The translations under genes and the position numbers were made by a program. Below are positions 25,054 to 33,329 of a stretch of DNA of 33,693 nt, in pieces. The stretch is from contig JARLHC010000083.1 in NCBI GenBank assembly GCA_031292455.1, forward strand, positions 1 to 33,693, in the 5' to 3' direction. The notes under the pieces were generated by a model. That model searched no databases, was not told where the DNA came from, and was given only the letters and a program-made list of their open reading frames with translations. The DNA is from Ignavibacteriaceae bacterium (GTDB lineage Bacteria > Bacteroidota > Ignavibacteria > Ignavibacteriales > Ignavibacteriaceae). Each line of letters opens with the position of its first letter. Within the stretch, counting starts at the first letter, position 1.

Positions 25054-26409
25054 ATGAAGTATCCTTTTATTTATATCTTTGTTATTTTTAGCTTAACCGG
25101 GATATCAGCGCAGACTATTGATATTAAAATTCATAACCTTAATCAGGGCAAAGCACAATTGTCTTACCTGAGGTCAGGTAATGTTGTATTTATCGATTCA
25201 CTTTTCTCAACCAATAACGATTTTCATTATTCCTTTGCAAAAAATGCCGGTCATCCGGGTCTTTATAGATTATATATAGCAGGCAACAGATGGATAGATT
25301 TCATTATAGATAATGAGGATGTAATTCTCAGCACAGATGCGGACAATATAGTTGACAGCATGGATGTAATCCGTTCGGAGAGCAACAAATTTTACTATGA
25401 TTATATAAACCTTAATAAACAATATAAGATTAAAACCACCCAGCTACTGGCTACACTTGACAAATATCAAAAAGACGATAAAAATTCTGTTTCTGCAAGT
25501 AATGATCTTAATCAGTTAAAAGAGCAGTATTTCAATTTTATTAATATTACTTCTCAGAAGAATGCCAAATCGTTTGTCGCGAGATATATCAGATCAGTTC
25601 AATTGCCTGCGGTTGATGTAAATTTATCCGTTAAAGATCAGGTGGCTTATCAGAAGCTACATTACCTGGATAATATAAATTTTAATGACGATGATTTATT
25701 ATACTCCGACGCCTTCAATATTAAGTCATTAAAGTTTATTACGCTTTTTAGAAATCCCGGGTTACCAAAAGATCTTCTTGTTAAGGAATTCATCTCTGCT
25801 GCGGATACTCTTCTTAATAAAGCAAAAGTTAATCAATTAGTCTATCAGTATATTACCGGATGCCTTATTGATAAATTCGGGGAACTTGGATATAATGAAG
25901 TTATCAATTATATAGTTGAATATTATGTCATTAAGGATGATCTGTGCCTGGATGAGAAACTTCCTAATTCGATACAGCAAAGAATAGATCAATCTAAAAG
26001 CTTCCGGGTCGGCATGGAAGTTCCGCGTATTACTCTTACCGACCCAGCCGGCAACGAGATTGATTTAAAGGATATAAATTCTGAAAATACTTTGATATTA
26101 TTTTATGCAAGCTGGTGCCCTCATTGTCAGAAGCTTCTGCCAAAGGTTAATAACCTTTACTTAAAGCAGAAAGAAATGAAAATAAAAATATTTGCCGTAT
26201 CATTGGATACGAGCAGATCTGATTGGCTAAATTTTATAAGAAAGAATAATTACAACTGGATAAATGTTTCTGATCTAAAAGGAGGATATGGAAAAGCTGT
26301 CAGAGATTATAAAATCTATGCTACCCCGGCGATGTTCCTGGTTAATGGTAAAAAAGAGCTGATTGTTATACCTTCAGATATTGAGGATCTGAAAAAATAT
26401 TTTAATTAG
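25054..26409 (+). CDS. TlpA-like thioredoxin-fold protein with DUF4369-like N-terminal domain
   Basis: A 451-residue exported protein. The signal peptide (1-20) ends TGISAQ. Residues about 22-120 look like the DUF4369 beta domain of Bacteroidota disulfide proteins (AQLSYLRSGNVVFIDSLF, GLYRLYIAGNRWIDFIID). A helical, charged middle section follows (about 125-300). Residues about 315-450 are the thioredoxin/TlpA domain: MEVPRITLTDPAGNEIDL, then LILFYASWCPHCQKLLP with the redox pair Cys-Pro-His-Cys, and cis-Pro in YATPAMFLVNG. It should reduce or exchange disulfides in the periplasm. It ends 18 bp before the P-type ATPase on the same strand, so the two may be co-transcribed although no shared pathway is obvious. 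Confidence 0.88.
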   Translation: MKYPFIYIFVIFSLTGISAQTIDIKIHNLNQGKAQLSYLRSGNVVFIDSLFSTNNDFHYSFAKNAGHPGLYRLYIAGNRWIDFIIDNEDVILSTDADNIVDSMDVIRSESNKFYYDYINLNKQYKIKTTQLLATLDKYQKDDKNSVSASNDLNQLKEQYFNFINITSQKNAKSFVARYIRSVQLPAVDVNLSVKDQVAYQKLHYLDNINFNDDDLLYSDAFNIKSLKFITLFRNPGLPKDLLVKEFISAADTLLNKAKVNQLVYQYITGCLIDKFGELGYNEVINYIVEYYVIKDDLCLDEKLPNSIQQRIDQSKSFRVGMEVPRITLTDPAGNEIDLKDINSENTLILFYASWCPHCQKLLPKVNNLYLKQKEMKIKIFAVSLDTSRSDWLNFIRKNNYNWINVSDLKGGYGKAVRDYKIYATPAMFLVNGKKELIVIPSDIEDLKKYFN

Positions 26410-26427
26410 TAATATAGGATCATTGAA

Positions 26428-28950
26428 ATGAACCAAGTCCCCCCTGCTTTTTGGAGCTTATCTACTGCTGATTTGTTCAAGCTACTTGATTCGGTTAGAG
26501 AAGGATTGACTGCCGATGAAGCCAAAAAACGGCTCACACTCTTTGGTGCCAATCTACTTAAGCCTCCCAAAAGGACTGATGTTTTGACACTCCTAATTTC
26601 ACAATTCAAAAGTCCTATTATACTTATCCTTTTCTTTGCTACAGGTCTGTCATTCTTTCTGCATGATGCAGTTGATGCAACAATTATTCTTGCAATTGTA
26701 CTTATAAGCGGTTTATTAGGATTCTGGCAGGAGCGTGGTGCCTCGAACGCTATAGAGAAACTACTTTCAATTGTGCAGATCAAAGCTGCTGTTCTGCGTA
26801 ATGGGAAATCCATTGAAATACCTGTTGAAGAAATAGTGCCGGGGGATCTCGTCATTCTTAATGCAGGGGATATTATTCCGGGGGACGGGCTGATTATAGA
26901 ATCAAAAGATCTTTTTGTTGATGAGTCTATGTTGACAGGTGAAACTTTCCCCGTTGATAAAGAAGCATCAATATTGCCGCCGGAGACTCCATTAGGACAG
27001 AGGACAAATGCTCTTTGGATGGGAACCCATGTAGTTAGCGGCAGTGGGACAGAAATGATTGTCCGTACCGGCAGGGAGACCGAATTTGGCAAGGTATCCG
27101 ATCGGCTGAAAATGAGACCTCTGGAAACTGAATTTGAGCATGGTATCAGGCGATTCGGTTATTTCCTTATGGAAGTAACTTTGATACTTGTAGTTACAAT
27201 TTTTGCAATAAACGTCTATCTGGCTCGTCCTGTTCTGGATTCATTTTTATTCTCTTTAGCGCTTGCAGTTGGACTAACTCCGCAGCTGCTACCGGCAATT
27301 ATCAGCATTAATCTTTCCCATGGAGCCAGACGAATGGCTGAAAAGAAGGTTATTGTAAAGCGGCTTGCTTCGATTGAGAATTTCGGCAGTATGAACGTAA
27401 TTTGCTCAGACAAAACCGGGACATTAACCGAAGGGACAGTGCAGCTTCAATCTGCTCTTAATGTGGAAGGTGCTGCAAGTGATAGAGTCCTTCTTTACGC
27501 TTATCTTAATGCTTATTATCAAACAGGATTTACAAACCCTATCGATGAAGCGATTCGCAGCTATCGCAAAATTGTAATTTCCGGTTACCAAAAACAGGAC
27601 GAAATCCCATATGATTTTTTTCGTAAGCGTTTAAGCATATTGGTTTCACAAGGTGATACAAACCTTATGATGACCAAAGGTGCTTTGGCCAATATACTTG
27701 AAGTCTGCTCAAATGCAGAAACAGCAGATGGAACATTTGCTGAAATTGCTTCAGTCCGGGACAAAATACAGCAGCACTTTGAAGAATTCAGTAATAAAGG
27801 TTTCCGCACTCTTGGAGTAGCTTATAAAAATATGGGATCAAATACACGTATAAGCAAAGAAAACGAAGCGGGAATGACTTTTTCCGGATTTCTTGTTCTT
27901 TTTGATCCGCCCAAACCCAATATTATCGAAACCATTACAAATCTAAGGAACCTTGGTGTTGCTCTCAAAGTAATTACGGGCGATAATCGATTGGTTGCTG
28001 CCAACGTTAGTCAGCAGATGGGATTAAAAAATACTAAAATACTAATTGGACCGGATCTCAATAATATGAGCGATACTGCCTTGCTTAAAAGTGTTGGAAG
28101 CGTGGATGTCTTTGCTGAAATAGAACCCAATCAAAAAGAACGGATTATCATTGCTCTTAAAAAAGCTGGAAATGTAGTAGGATACATGGGAGATGGTATA
28201 AATGATGCCTCTGCTATTCATGCTGCCGATGTCGGAATTTCTGTAGACAGTGCCGTGGATGTTGCTAAAGATGCTGCGGATATAGTCTTGCTGGAAAAGG
28301 ATTTAAGTGTTCTAGTGCAGGGTGTACGCGAAGGAAGGGCAACTTTTGCCAACACTCTAAAATATGTATTCATGGCAACCAGTGCCAATTTTGGAAATAT
28401 GTTTAGCATGGCCGGAGTATCTCTTATCGTTCCGTTTCTGCCATTACTGCCCAAACAGATTTTACTAACCAATCTTATGACAGATTTTCCAGAGATGACT
28501 ATTGCTACCGACAGTGTGGATAAAGAAATGATTGAATATCCACGGCGATGGGATATTAAAGCAATAAGGAAGTTTATGATTACATTTGGCATTGTGAGTT
28601 CAGTGTTTGATTATCTCACATTTGGCATACTGCTAATAGTCCTTCATGCTACGCAGATTCAATTCAGAACAGGCTGGTTTGTGGAATCCGTTGTCTCAGC
28701 ATCATTGATAGTGCTTGTTATCAGGAGCCGGAAACCTTCCTACAGAAGCCAACCAGGTAAATACCTTTTAATTGCAACTTTATCAATTGCTGCAATAACA
28801 TTGATTCTGCCTTACACTCCCATTGCCGGAGTTTTTGGGTTTAGTCCACTACCGATTCCATTTTTCCTTTTTATCGGGTTGATTATACTGTTATATATAT
28901 TAACTGCAGAAATAGTGAAGAAAGTTTTCTACAAGAAGGTGAAATTTTGA
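26428..28950 (+). CDS. mgtA: Magnesium-translocating P-type ATPase
   Basis: An 840-residue P-type ATPase of the IIIB (MgtA/MgtB) group. The cation-ATPase N-terminus (FKLLDSVREGLTADEAKKRL) is followed by membrane pairs. The actuator loop has DESMLTGETFP, and GLTPQLLPAIISINLSHGAR lies before the phosphorylation site. Asp328 in CSDKTGTLTEG is phosphorylated. The nucleotide domain follows, then TGDNRLVAANV and the hinge MGDGINDASAIHAADVGIS. The C-terminal membrane block carries LTNLMTDFPEMTIATD, typical of the Mg2+ branch. It would import Mg2+ from the periplasm into the cytosol at the cost of ATP. MgtA in E. coli is 898 residues; here the N-terminal extension is shorter. The upstream spacer is only 18 bp, so no Mg2+-sensing leader is present. 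Confidence 0.92.
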   Translation: MNQVPPAFWSLSTADLFKLLDSVREGLTADEAKKRLTLFGANLLKPPKRTDVLTLLISQFKSPIILILFFATGLSFFLHDAVDATIILAIVLISGLLGFWQERGASNAIEKLLSIVQIKAAVLRNGKSIEIPVEEIVPGDLVILNAGDIIPGDGLIIESKDLFVDESMLTGETFPVDKEASILPPETPLGQRTNALWMGTHVVSGSGTEMIVRTGRETEFGKVSDRLKMRPLETEFEHGIRRFGYFLMEVTLILVVTIFAINVYLARPVLDSFLFSLALAVGLTPQLLPAIISINLSHGARRMAEKKVIVKRLASIENFGSMNVICSDKTGTLTEGTVQLQSALNVEGAASDRVLLYAYLNAYYQTGFTNPIDEAIRSYRKIVISGYQKQDEIPYDFFRKRLSILVSQGDTNLMMTKGALANILEVCSNAETADGTFAEIASVRDKIQQHFEEFSNKGFRTLGVAYKNMGSNTRISKENEAGMTFSGFLVLFDPPKPNIIETITNLRNLGVALKVITGDNRLVAANVSQQMGLKNTKILIGPDLNNMSDTALLKSVGSVDVFAEIEPNQKERIIIALKKAGNVVGYMGDGINDASAIHAADVGISVDSAVDVAKDAADIVLLEKDLSVLVQGVREGRATFANTLKYVFMATSANFGNMFSMAGVSLIVPFLPLLPKQILLTNLMTDFPEMTIATDSVDKEMIEYPRRWDIKAIRKFMITFGIVSSVFDYLTFGILLIVLHATQIQFRTGWFVESVVSASLIVLVIRSRKPSYRSQPGKYLLIATLSIAAITLILPYTPIAGVFGFSPLPIPFFLFIGLIILLYILTAEIVKKVFYKKVKF

Positions 28951-29023
28951 ATGACTAATGAAAAGAATGCCGGTTTTCTAAAAGTTTTCGGTTAAATAAT
29001 TTATTAGTATCAATTAGTGCAAC

Positions 29024-29749
29024 CTAACACATAACCAGATATTTAAGGACTCTACTAGGGTGCTCCTGATAATAAAATTGTTTATCAGAAAATCCATTTT
29101 TGATTAATCTGTCCTTAATATTGTATTCTATAGTTCCATCTGGCCAGACTATATCTTCAGTCATACATCCTTCACCAAGTATTATAGCAATCTTAACTCC
29201 TCTTTGTTTCAATTTATGAAATATATCATCAACATGTTCAGGTTCGATGTATGCAAAAACTTCTCCACTTGCAATTAATATATCAAATTTCTGTTCCGAA
29301 TTTATAAAATCTTCGGCTGACGAATTAATTATTTTAAGATTTTTATGCTTTTTATAATATCTCTTGTTATAATCACATATATAATTATTAGTGTCTACAG
29401 CCAAATATTCTTTTAAATTATTGATACTCCAATGTTGACGGTAATCTTTTCCAAGGCCAAATCCCAATTCACATGCTATTAATTTACTATTTTGCAGAGA
29501 TGCAGTTATTTGAGGTACCTTCAAAACTTTCTGAATATTAATATTTCTATCAGTTTGACGCCAGAAGTGCCAATATAATGAATCTTTACTTTTCCAATAG
29601 TTTACGTGATTACCTTCCCGGGCACTATATTTTAATTGCCAAATATGATATCCATAAAAATTTAATAATACCTTATTAACATTAAAGCGAAAGATATAAT
29701 CATACAAGACTAAAGGAATTGGAAAATGTCTATGCTGGAAAATGATCAC
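29024..29749 (-). CDS. SAM-dependent methyltransferase-like protein, probably 5'-truncated
   Basis: The longest started frame gives 241 residues. The class I methyltransferase core is at about 95-200: KLIACELGFGLGKDYRQHW (motif I, binds SAM), then LKEYLAVDTN (acidic end of strand 2), SSAEDFI and FDILIASGEVFAYI, which follow the family order. The GTG start at 29749 has no usable ribosome-binding site. In the same frame, coding-like sequence continues upstream past 29870 without a stop (RPNIYQRLISLRKRFFERWY, then EFAKNIIWLEK), but no start codon appears. I therefore think the original gene was longer and lost its 5' end at a rearrangement next to the propeller scrap. The substrate is unknown; nearby fragments suggest a polysaccharide or glycan context. 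Confidence 0.6.
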   Translation of the reverse strand: MIIFQHRHFPIPLVLYDYIFRFNVNKVLLNFYGYHIWQLKYSAREGNHVNYWKSKDSLYWHFWRQTDRNINIQKVLKVPQITASLQNSKLIACELGFGLGKDYRQHWSINNLKEYLAVDTNNYICDYNKRYYKKHKNLKIINSSAEDFINSEQKFDILIASGEVFAYIEPEHVDDIFHKLKQRGVKIAIILGEGCMTEDIVWPDGTIEYNIKDRLIKNGFSDKQFYYQEHPSRVLKYLVMC

Positions 29750-29862
29750 CTTTTCTAACCAGATTATATTTTTGGCAAACTCATACCATCTTTCAAAAAA
29801 CCTTTTTCTTAATGATATTAAACGCTGATAAATATTGGGTCGCTTTATTCTCTTTAAAACAT

Positions 29863-30226
29863 TTATAAGTAATAGCCTTGGAACAGGTGCATCTTTGTAA
29901 GACCATAATTTCCAGGTATCCAGTTTATGCCATTATTTGTTGATAGATACACGCCACTATTGGTACCTGCAAAAATATGAGTCCCGCTTATAGTAAGAAC
30001 ATTTACATCAATATTAGTCAGACCATTATTTATTAATGTCCAGCTTGTCCCATTATTTGTTGCGAGAAAAACACCTCCATTTGTAACAATAAAAATATTA
30101 GTTCCATTTACAATAAGAGAAAAGACGTGCGTACTAGCTAAACCATTATTTTCCTGATTCCAGTTTGATCCGTTGTCGGTTGACAGATACACACCTGATC
30201 CACTACCCGCAAAAATATTTATTCTA
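29863..30226 (-). pseudogene. Fragment of an Asp-box beta-propeller protein
   Basis: Minus-strand sequence with repeats of the same type as the protein at 2972-4228: VYLSTDNGSNW, VFLATNNGTSWTLINNGLTN and VYLSTNNGINWIPGN. It covers about two and a half repeats. It has no signal peptide, no start and no sorting domain. At the high-coordinate end it joins directly to an oxidoreductase scrap at about 30226. At the low end the repeat pattern breaks near 29895 (KMHLFQGYYL, then stop). It looks like a piece inserted or left over between two unrelated genes. Confidence 0.72.
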
Positions 30227-30340
30227 CTAACGGCCTTCTTTTAAATCACAGGCAATGACTTATTCGACAAATTTATTCCCTAAGAAATTTCTTACAAGAT
30301 TTGGCCCCCAATACCCTAATCCGACTATTCCAATTTTCAC
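30227..30340 (-). pseudogene. 5' scrap of a Gfo/Idh/MocA oxidoreductase
   Basis: From a GTG at 30340 the minus strand encodes MKIGIVGLGYWGPNLVRNFL and then GNKFVE before a stop at 30260. This is the NAD-binding N-terminus of sugar oxidoreductases of the Gfo/Idh/MocA family, with the GLGYWG dinucleotide motif. One frame over, VIACDLKEGR continues the expected strand 2, then the sequence breaks into the propeller scrap. About 36 of the usual ~330 codons are left, with one frameshift. The start lies 12 bp after the stop of the upstream small ORF, so it was once the next gene in that operon. Such enzymes are common in cell-surface sugar clusters. Confidence 0.72.
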
Positions 30341-30352
30341 TTTATGCTCTTT

Positions 30353-30553
30353 TTAATTAAACAACATTTTAAGAAACCGTAATTTAATTCCGTCTTTTCT
30401 TTTGAATTTATTATCTACAGGAAAGCTTATAATCTCTGTATCTAAATGCAAATCCAAATACATCTTTAACGTTTGTATATCATCATTAGAACTTGCGGGT
30501 AAACCTAAATCAAAGCATTTATCCAGTAAAATAAGTCTTTGTTGATCGTTCAT
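30353..30553 (-). CDS. Unrecognised small protein or fragment
   Basis: A 66-residue frame, soluble and rich in Leu, Asp and Lys (LILLDKCFDLGLPASSNDD, then TLKMYLDLHLDTEIISFP). It has no signal peptide or membrane segment. Its ATG overlaps the stop of the upstream ORF as ATGA, implying coupled translation. I do not recognise a family. Position between that ORF and the oxidoreductase scrap, in a region full of broken genes, makes a truncated gene as likely as a true small protein. Confidence 0.4.
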   Translation of the reverse strand: MNDQQRLILLDKCFDLGLPASSNDDIQTLKMYLDLHLDTEIISFPVDNKFKRKDGIKLRFLKMLFN

Positions 30554-30795
30554 ATTATTCTTTGTACCAATTGTGAATGAATTATAGGTATAAAGTAAAT
30601 ATCAAACGAAGGTGATACAATCGGACGAAGGGATGAAAGAGGAACTACTTTTAACAAAATATCAAAGTGTTGAAAGGACCTCAAATAATAAATAATTTTA
30701 TTTGACAAATAGTCTTTGATATGTTGTTTATTAATATAAATGTTTCTACATTTTATAAATTTAGAAGATTTATATTCATGTAATAAAATTCTCAT
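30550..30795 (-). CDS. Unrecognised small ORF, possible fragment
   Basis: An 81-residue frame starting MRILLHEYKSSKFIKC, basic in its first half, then SFQHFDILLKVVPLSSLRP and FDIYFIPIIHSQLVQ. No family is recognisable. The ATG lies only 20 bp from the divergent start at 30816, too close for two separate promoters, which hints at a rearrangement or lost upstream sequence. It overlaps the next ORF by four bases. Confidence 0.35.
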   Translation of the reverse strand: MRILLHEYKSSKFIKCRNIYINKQHIKDYLSNKIIYYLRSFQHFDILLKVVPLSSLRPIVSPSFDIYFIPIIHSQLVQRII

Positions 30796-30815
30796 AACTA
30801 TTTAATAAAATAAGA

Positions 30816-31169
30816 ATGAATAAAGAACTAATTATTTTCAGCATCATTATTAGTTCTTTTACTCAGATACTTCTGAAACCTGGAATGGACATGGTCGGCA
30901 AAATTAATCTCAGCTTTACGGGGTTATTGTCTGTTTATAAGGAACTGATTTTTAACATATATGTCATTCCCGGTATTCTGAGTTTCTGCCTGGGCCTGGT
31001 TTTATGGTTAATTGTATTATTAAAAAAACAATGCAGACTATGCCTACCCTTTTGTAAGCCTCGGGTATATGATAATAACACTAACCAGATATTTTCCTTT
31101 AATGAATCTGTTTCAGTTACCCGAATTATAGGTTTATCTATTATTATCGTAGGAATCCTAATATTATAA
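30816..31169 (+). CDS. EmrE/ArnE-like small membrane protein with two compensating frameshifts
   Basis: The open frame has 117 residues. The beginning (IIFSIIISSFTQILLKPGMD, then ILSFCLGLVLWLIVL) and the end (FNESVSVTRIIGLSIIIVGI) match the SMR/EamA-like half-transporters, such as the undecaprenyl-phosphate-aminoarabinose flippase subunit ArnE. The middle (KKQCRLCLPFCKPRVYDNN) does not. Read one frame over, the same bases give NNADYAYPFVSLGYMIITLT, exactly the missing third helix. So one extra A in the seven-A run at 31022-31028 shifts the frame, and a second indel near 31091-31103 restores it. As written, helix 3 is destroyed. It is either a damaged gene or the product of sequencing errors. 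Intact relatives move lipid-linked sugars across the inner membrane. Confidence 0.68.
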   Translation: MNKELIIFSIIISSFTQILLKPGMDMVGKINLSFTGLLSVYKELIFNIYVIPGILSFCLGLVLWLIVLLKKQCRLCLPFCKPRVYDNNTNQIFSFNESVSVTRIIGLSIIIVGILIL

Positions 31170-31257
31170 CAAGGGTAATTCCCCCAGAAATTAATATGGA
31201 AATATTTAGTTATTTTAGTCATAAAAACTGCTTGTTCAGAAAAACATTCATGGAGTA

Positions 31258-32340
31258 ATGATGGATCAGACAATAAATAACTCAGGCCCGCGCGAAAAAA
31301 TCTCAGAAATAAAGACTTTAATTCTTTCTGCCGGGTTCATGTATTTGTTATTCCTGCTTTATTTTATATTCGTGTTAAAATTTGATTTGTTTAGAAGTGA
31401 CGTTTACCAATACTGGAAAGAAAGTTATAACTGGAGGGCTCCTTTTAGTACATGGTGGGTCCCTGGATATTCTCTTTTAGTTGCTCTTGTAAGGGGATTG
31501 ACTTTTAATTTGTTTCCACCACTGGTGATAATGTGGTTCATTTCCGGAATATCTTATGTTATTGCTGTTGTTATAGTTTATAAAATTATCATTATGTTTA
31601 ATCTAAAATATGCAATACAGATAGCCTTAGTATTTGCAGTTTTTCCTTTTGTAGGTTTGACAGAAAGCGTTAATCCCAGAGCTGATATTACAACAACTGC
31701 GTTATTATTATTGAGTTTATTTTTTTTTGAAAAAAAACAATGGCTCGCCTTTACTTTAGCATCCGCACTTTGTTTGATTACCCATAAGGCTACCTGGTTT
31801 TTTATTCCACCATTGAGCCTTTTCGCCTTTTTTCAGGATAGGAAGTCCAGAATGATAATCCCTTTTTCTGTTATTCCTTTGTTTGCATGGATGATCTGCG
31901 GTGCGGTCTATTATAATGACATCTTTTGGTTTATGCATTATGGTATATCGAAATTGATAAAATCTTCGAGCTCAATTCCTGTATTAGATGGGTTGATTGG
32001 TCCTTTCTTTTCCGGAAGCCTTCCTAAGATGATAAAAGGCTTTTTAGTATTTTTAACATTTCTTTCTGCCATTTTTTCATTAATTTACTCTTACAGAATG
32101 CATTTTCGGGTTGGGATAATTCTTGCAATTTCAATAATAATGATGGCTATTTCCCTAAACCGATATGAAATCTGGGCTGTAGTAAGGTTCAGCAAGATCA
32201 TGGTAGTTCCTCTGGCTTTTGTCCTTCAGAATATTCCCCTTAAAATAAAAATGAATTCCAATTCTCGATGGGCATTGATTATTTTGCTTTTTATTTTAAC
32301 GAATATATCCTTTGGTTATTATATGGCCAATTCTCAATAG
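31258..32340 (+). CDS. Polytopic membrane protein, possibly a GT-C-type glycosyltransferase
   Basis: A 360-residue integral membrane protein with about nine hydrophobic segments. The first helix is LILSAGFMYLLFLLYFIFVL, followed by an extracytoplasmic loop with FDLFRSDVYQYWKESY and WWVPGYSLLVALVRG. An early loop with an acidic residue followed by a PGY element is seen in lipid-linked-sugar glycosyltransferases (GT-C) of the PMT/GT39 kind, but the family match is not certain. Another conserved-looking stretch is ESVNPRADITTTALLLL. It follows the damaged ArnE-like gene by 88 bp on the same strand, and that pairing (flippase plus glycosyl transferase) supports a cell-surface glycan role. The start ATG at 31258 follows GGAG at a distance of three bases; the next ATG is one codon in. 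Confidence 0.65.
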   Translation: MMDQTINNSGPREKISEIKTLILSAGFMYLLFLLYFIFVLKFDLFRSDVYQYWKESYNWRAPFSTWWVPGYSLLVALVRGLTFNLFPPLVIMWFISGISYVIAVVIVYKIIIMFNLKYAIQIALVFAVFPFVGLTESVNPRADITTTALLLLSLFFFEKKQWLAFTLASALCLITHKATWFFIPPLSLFAFFQDRKSRMIIPFSVIPLFAWMICGAVYYNDIFWFMHYGISKLIKSSSSIPVLDGLIGPFFSGSLPKMIKGFLVFLTFLSAIFSLIYSYRMHFRVGIILAISIIMMAISLNRYEIWAVVRFSKIMVVPLAFVLQNIPLKIKMNSNSRWALIILLFILTNISFGYYMANSQ

Positions 32341-32509
32341 TCGAAAAGCTAGCAAACGATAAATACTTGTCCTGTAGGACTATTTGAATATCGTAAGTTT
32401 ATTATTCATTAGTTCCTTCGCTGCATTTCTGCTTTTATTAATAGAGATAAACATTAGGCGGCATTCCAGAAATAATAATGATGCAGCCCAATCATAAAAG
32501 GAATTTTGC

Positions 32510-33020
32510 CTATCTTACCTTTTTCTGAACTGGTCTACTTTCTGGAGAATACTTGTTGAGTTCCAGATGCGTTCGATATTTAACGTATGATGAAATGTAA
32601 TCCGACAAAATGTTTCTGAGTTGATCTTCATTTATTACAATCATACATATACTTGTTACATTCTCTTTTAATGCTCCCAATTACACGTTCAACATAAACA
32701 TTCTGCCAAAGCGATCTAAATACTGTGATAATTTGCTTTATTCCGAAATATTTTTTTCTCTCGTCCAGCAATTTCCTTATCTGCTAAAGGCATCATTCCG
32801 CCGTTGGATTTTTTGTTACATTTAAATAAATAATTTTCCTTCGGTGATATTCTATTACAACAAGAATATGAACCAGCTTGAAGTGAATCGTCGGAACGGT
32901 AAGGAAGTCTATGAAAATAATTCCCTTCGAATGATTTTTCAGAAAAGTCTTCTAATTCTGACAGGTCTTTCTTCTTCCTTTTTTAGGCATATATCTTTAA
33001 CAAGAAAGATTCTTTCCTTA
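32510..33020 (-). pseudogene. Decayed insertion-sequence transposase (integrase core)
   Basis: The minus strand shows an integrase-core DDE transposase in order. RYMPKKGRRKT, then KTFLKNHSKGI with FIDFLTVPTIHFKLVH (first catalytic Asp), then EYHRRKIIYLNVTKNPTAE, GIKQIITVFRS, WQNVYVERVIGSIKREC (catalytic Glu) and finally INEDQLRNILSDYI with YRTHLELNKYSP. Trp codons have become stops at two places (before KTFL and after PTAE), another stop follows, a segment of about 30 residues with the second Asp is gone, and a frameshift separates KREC from INEDQ. The layout fits IS481/IS3-like transposases. I saw no terminal inverted repeats, so the ends of the element are lost. Confidence 0.8.
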
Positions 33021-33153
33021 CAATTTGAAATCAAATCCATCATGAGATAAAAGAACATTCTGTCAGTTCTGCTTACTTTTAACCAAGTAGTCTATTTATT
33101 GATATATTTCTAATTGTTTGTAAAGAAATATTTTTCCTAATATCAACTGAGTT

Positions 33154-33312
33154 TTGGCAGCTACTAATGATATCGGTATTATTACACTTCCAAATGGAAA
33201 ACATTTTATCATTGCAGTTTTAGTTTCTGATTCCAGGGCAGATGAAAACACACGCGATAACATCATTGCTAAAATCACGAAAGTTGTTTGGAACTACTAT
33301 GCATTAAGATAA
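33154..33312 (+). pseudogene. 3' fragment of a class A beta-lactamase
   Basis: The final 52 codons of one frame read AATNDIGIITLPNGKHFIIA, then VLVSDSRADENTRDN and AKITKVVWNYYALR before a TAA. The TNDIGIITLPNGK strand and the VSDS strand are the last beta strands and the helix of subclass A2 enzymes such as CfxA, CepA, PER and VEB, common in Bacteroidota. Upstream there is a TGA just before the fragment, and no Ser-x-x-Lys, SDN, Glu166 or KTG motif remains, so it is inactive. The stop is 17 bp before the convergent gene at 33330. The adjoining transposase relic suggests a deletion that took the 5' part. Confidence 0.72.
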
Positions 33313-33329
33313 TGATAGGAATTACACAA

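Noticed and set aside
26406-27092. Minus-strand 228-codon ORF
   Set aside because: It is opposite the P-type ATPase, whose motifs are unmistakable in the plus strand.
32844-33050. Plus-strand 68-codon ORF
   Set aside because: It lies antisense to the recognisable transposase relic (VPTIHFKLVH and neighbours), which explains its open frame.
33096-33278. Minus-strand 60-codon ORF
   Set aside because: It is antisense to the beta-lactamase fragment, whose frame is recognisable.
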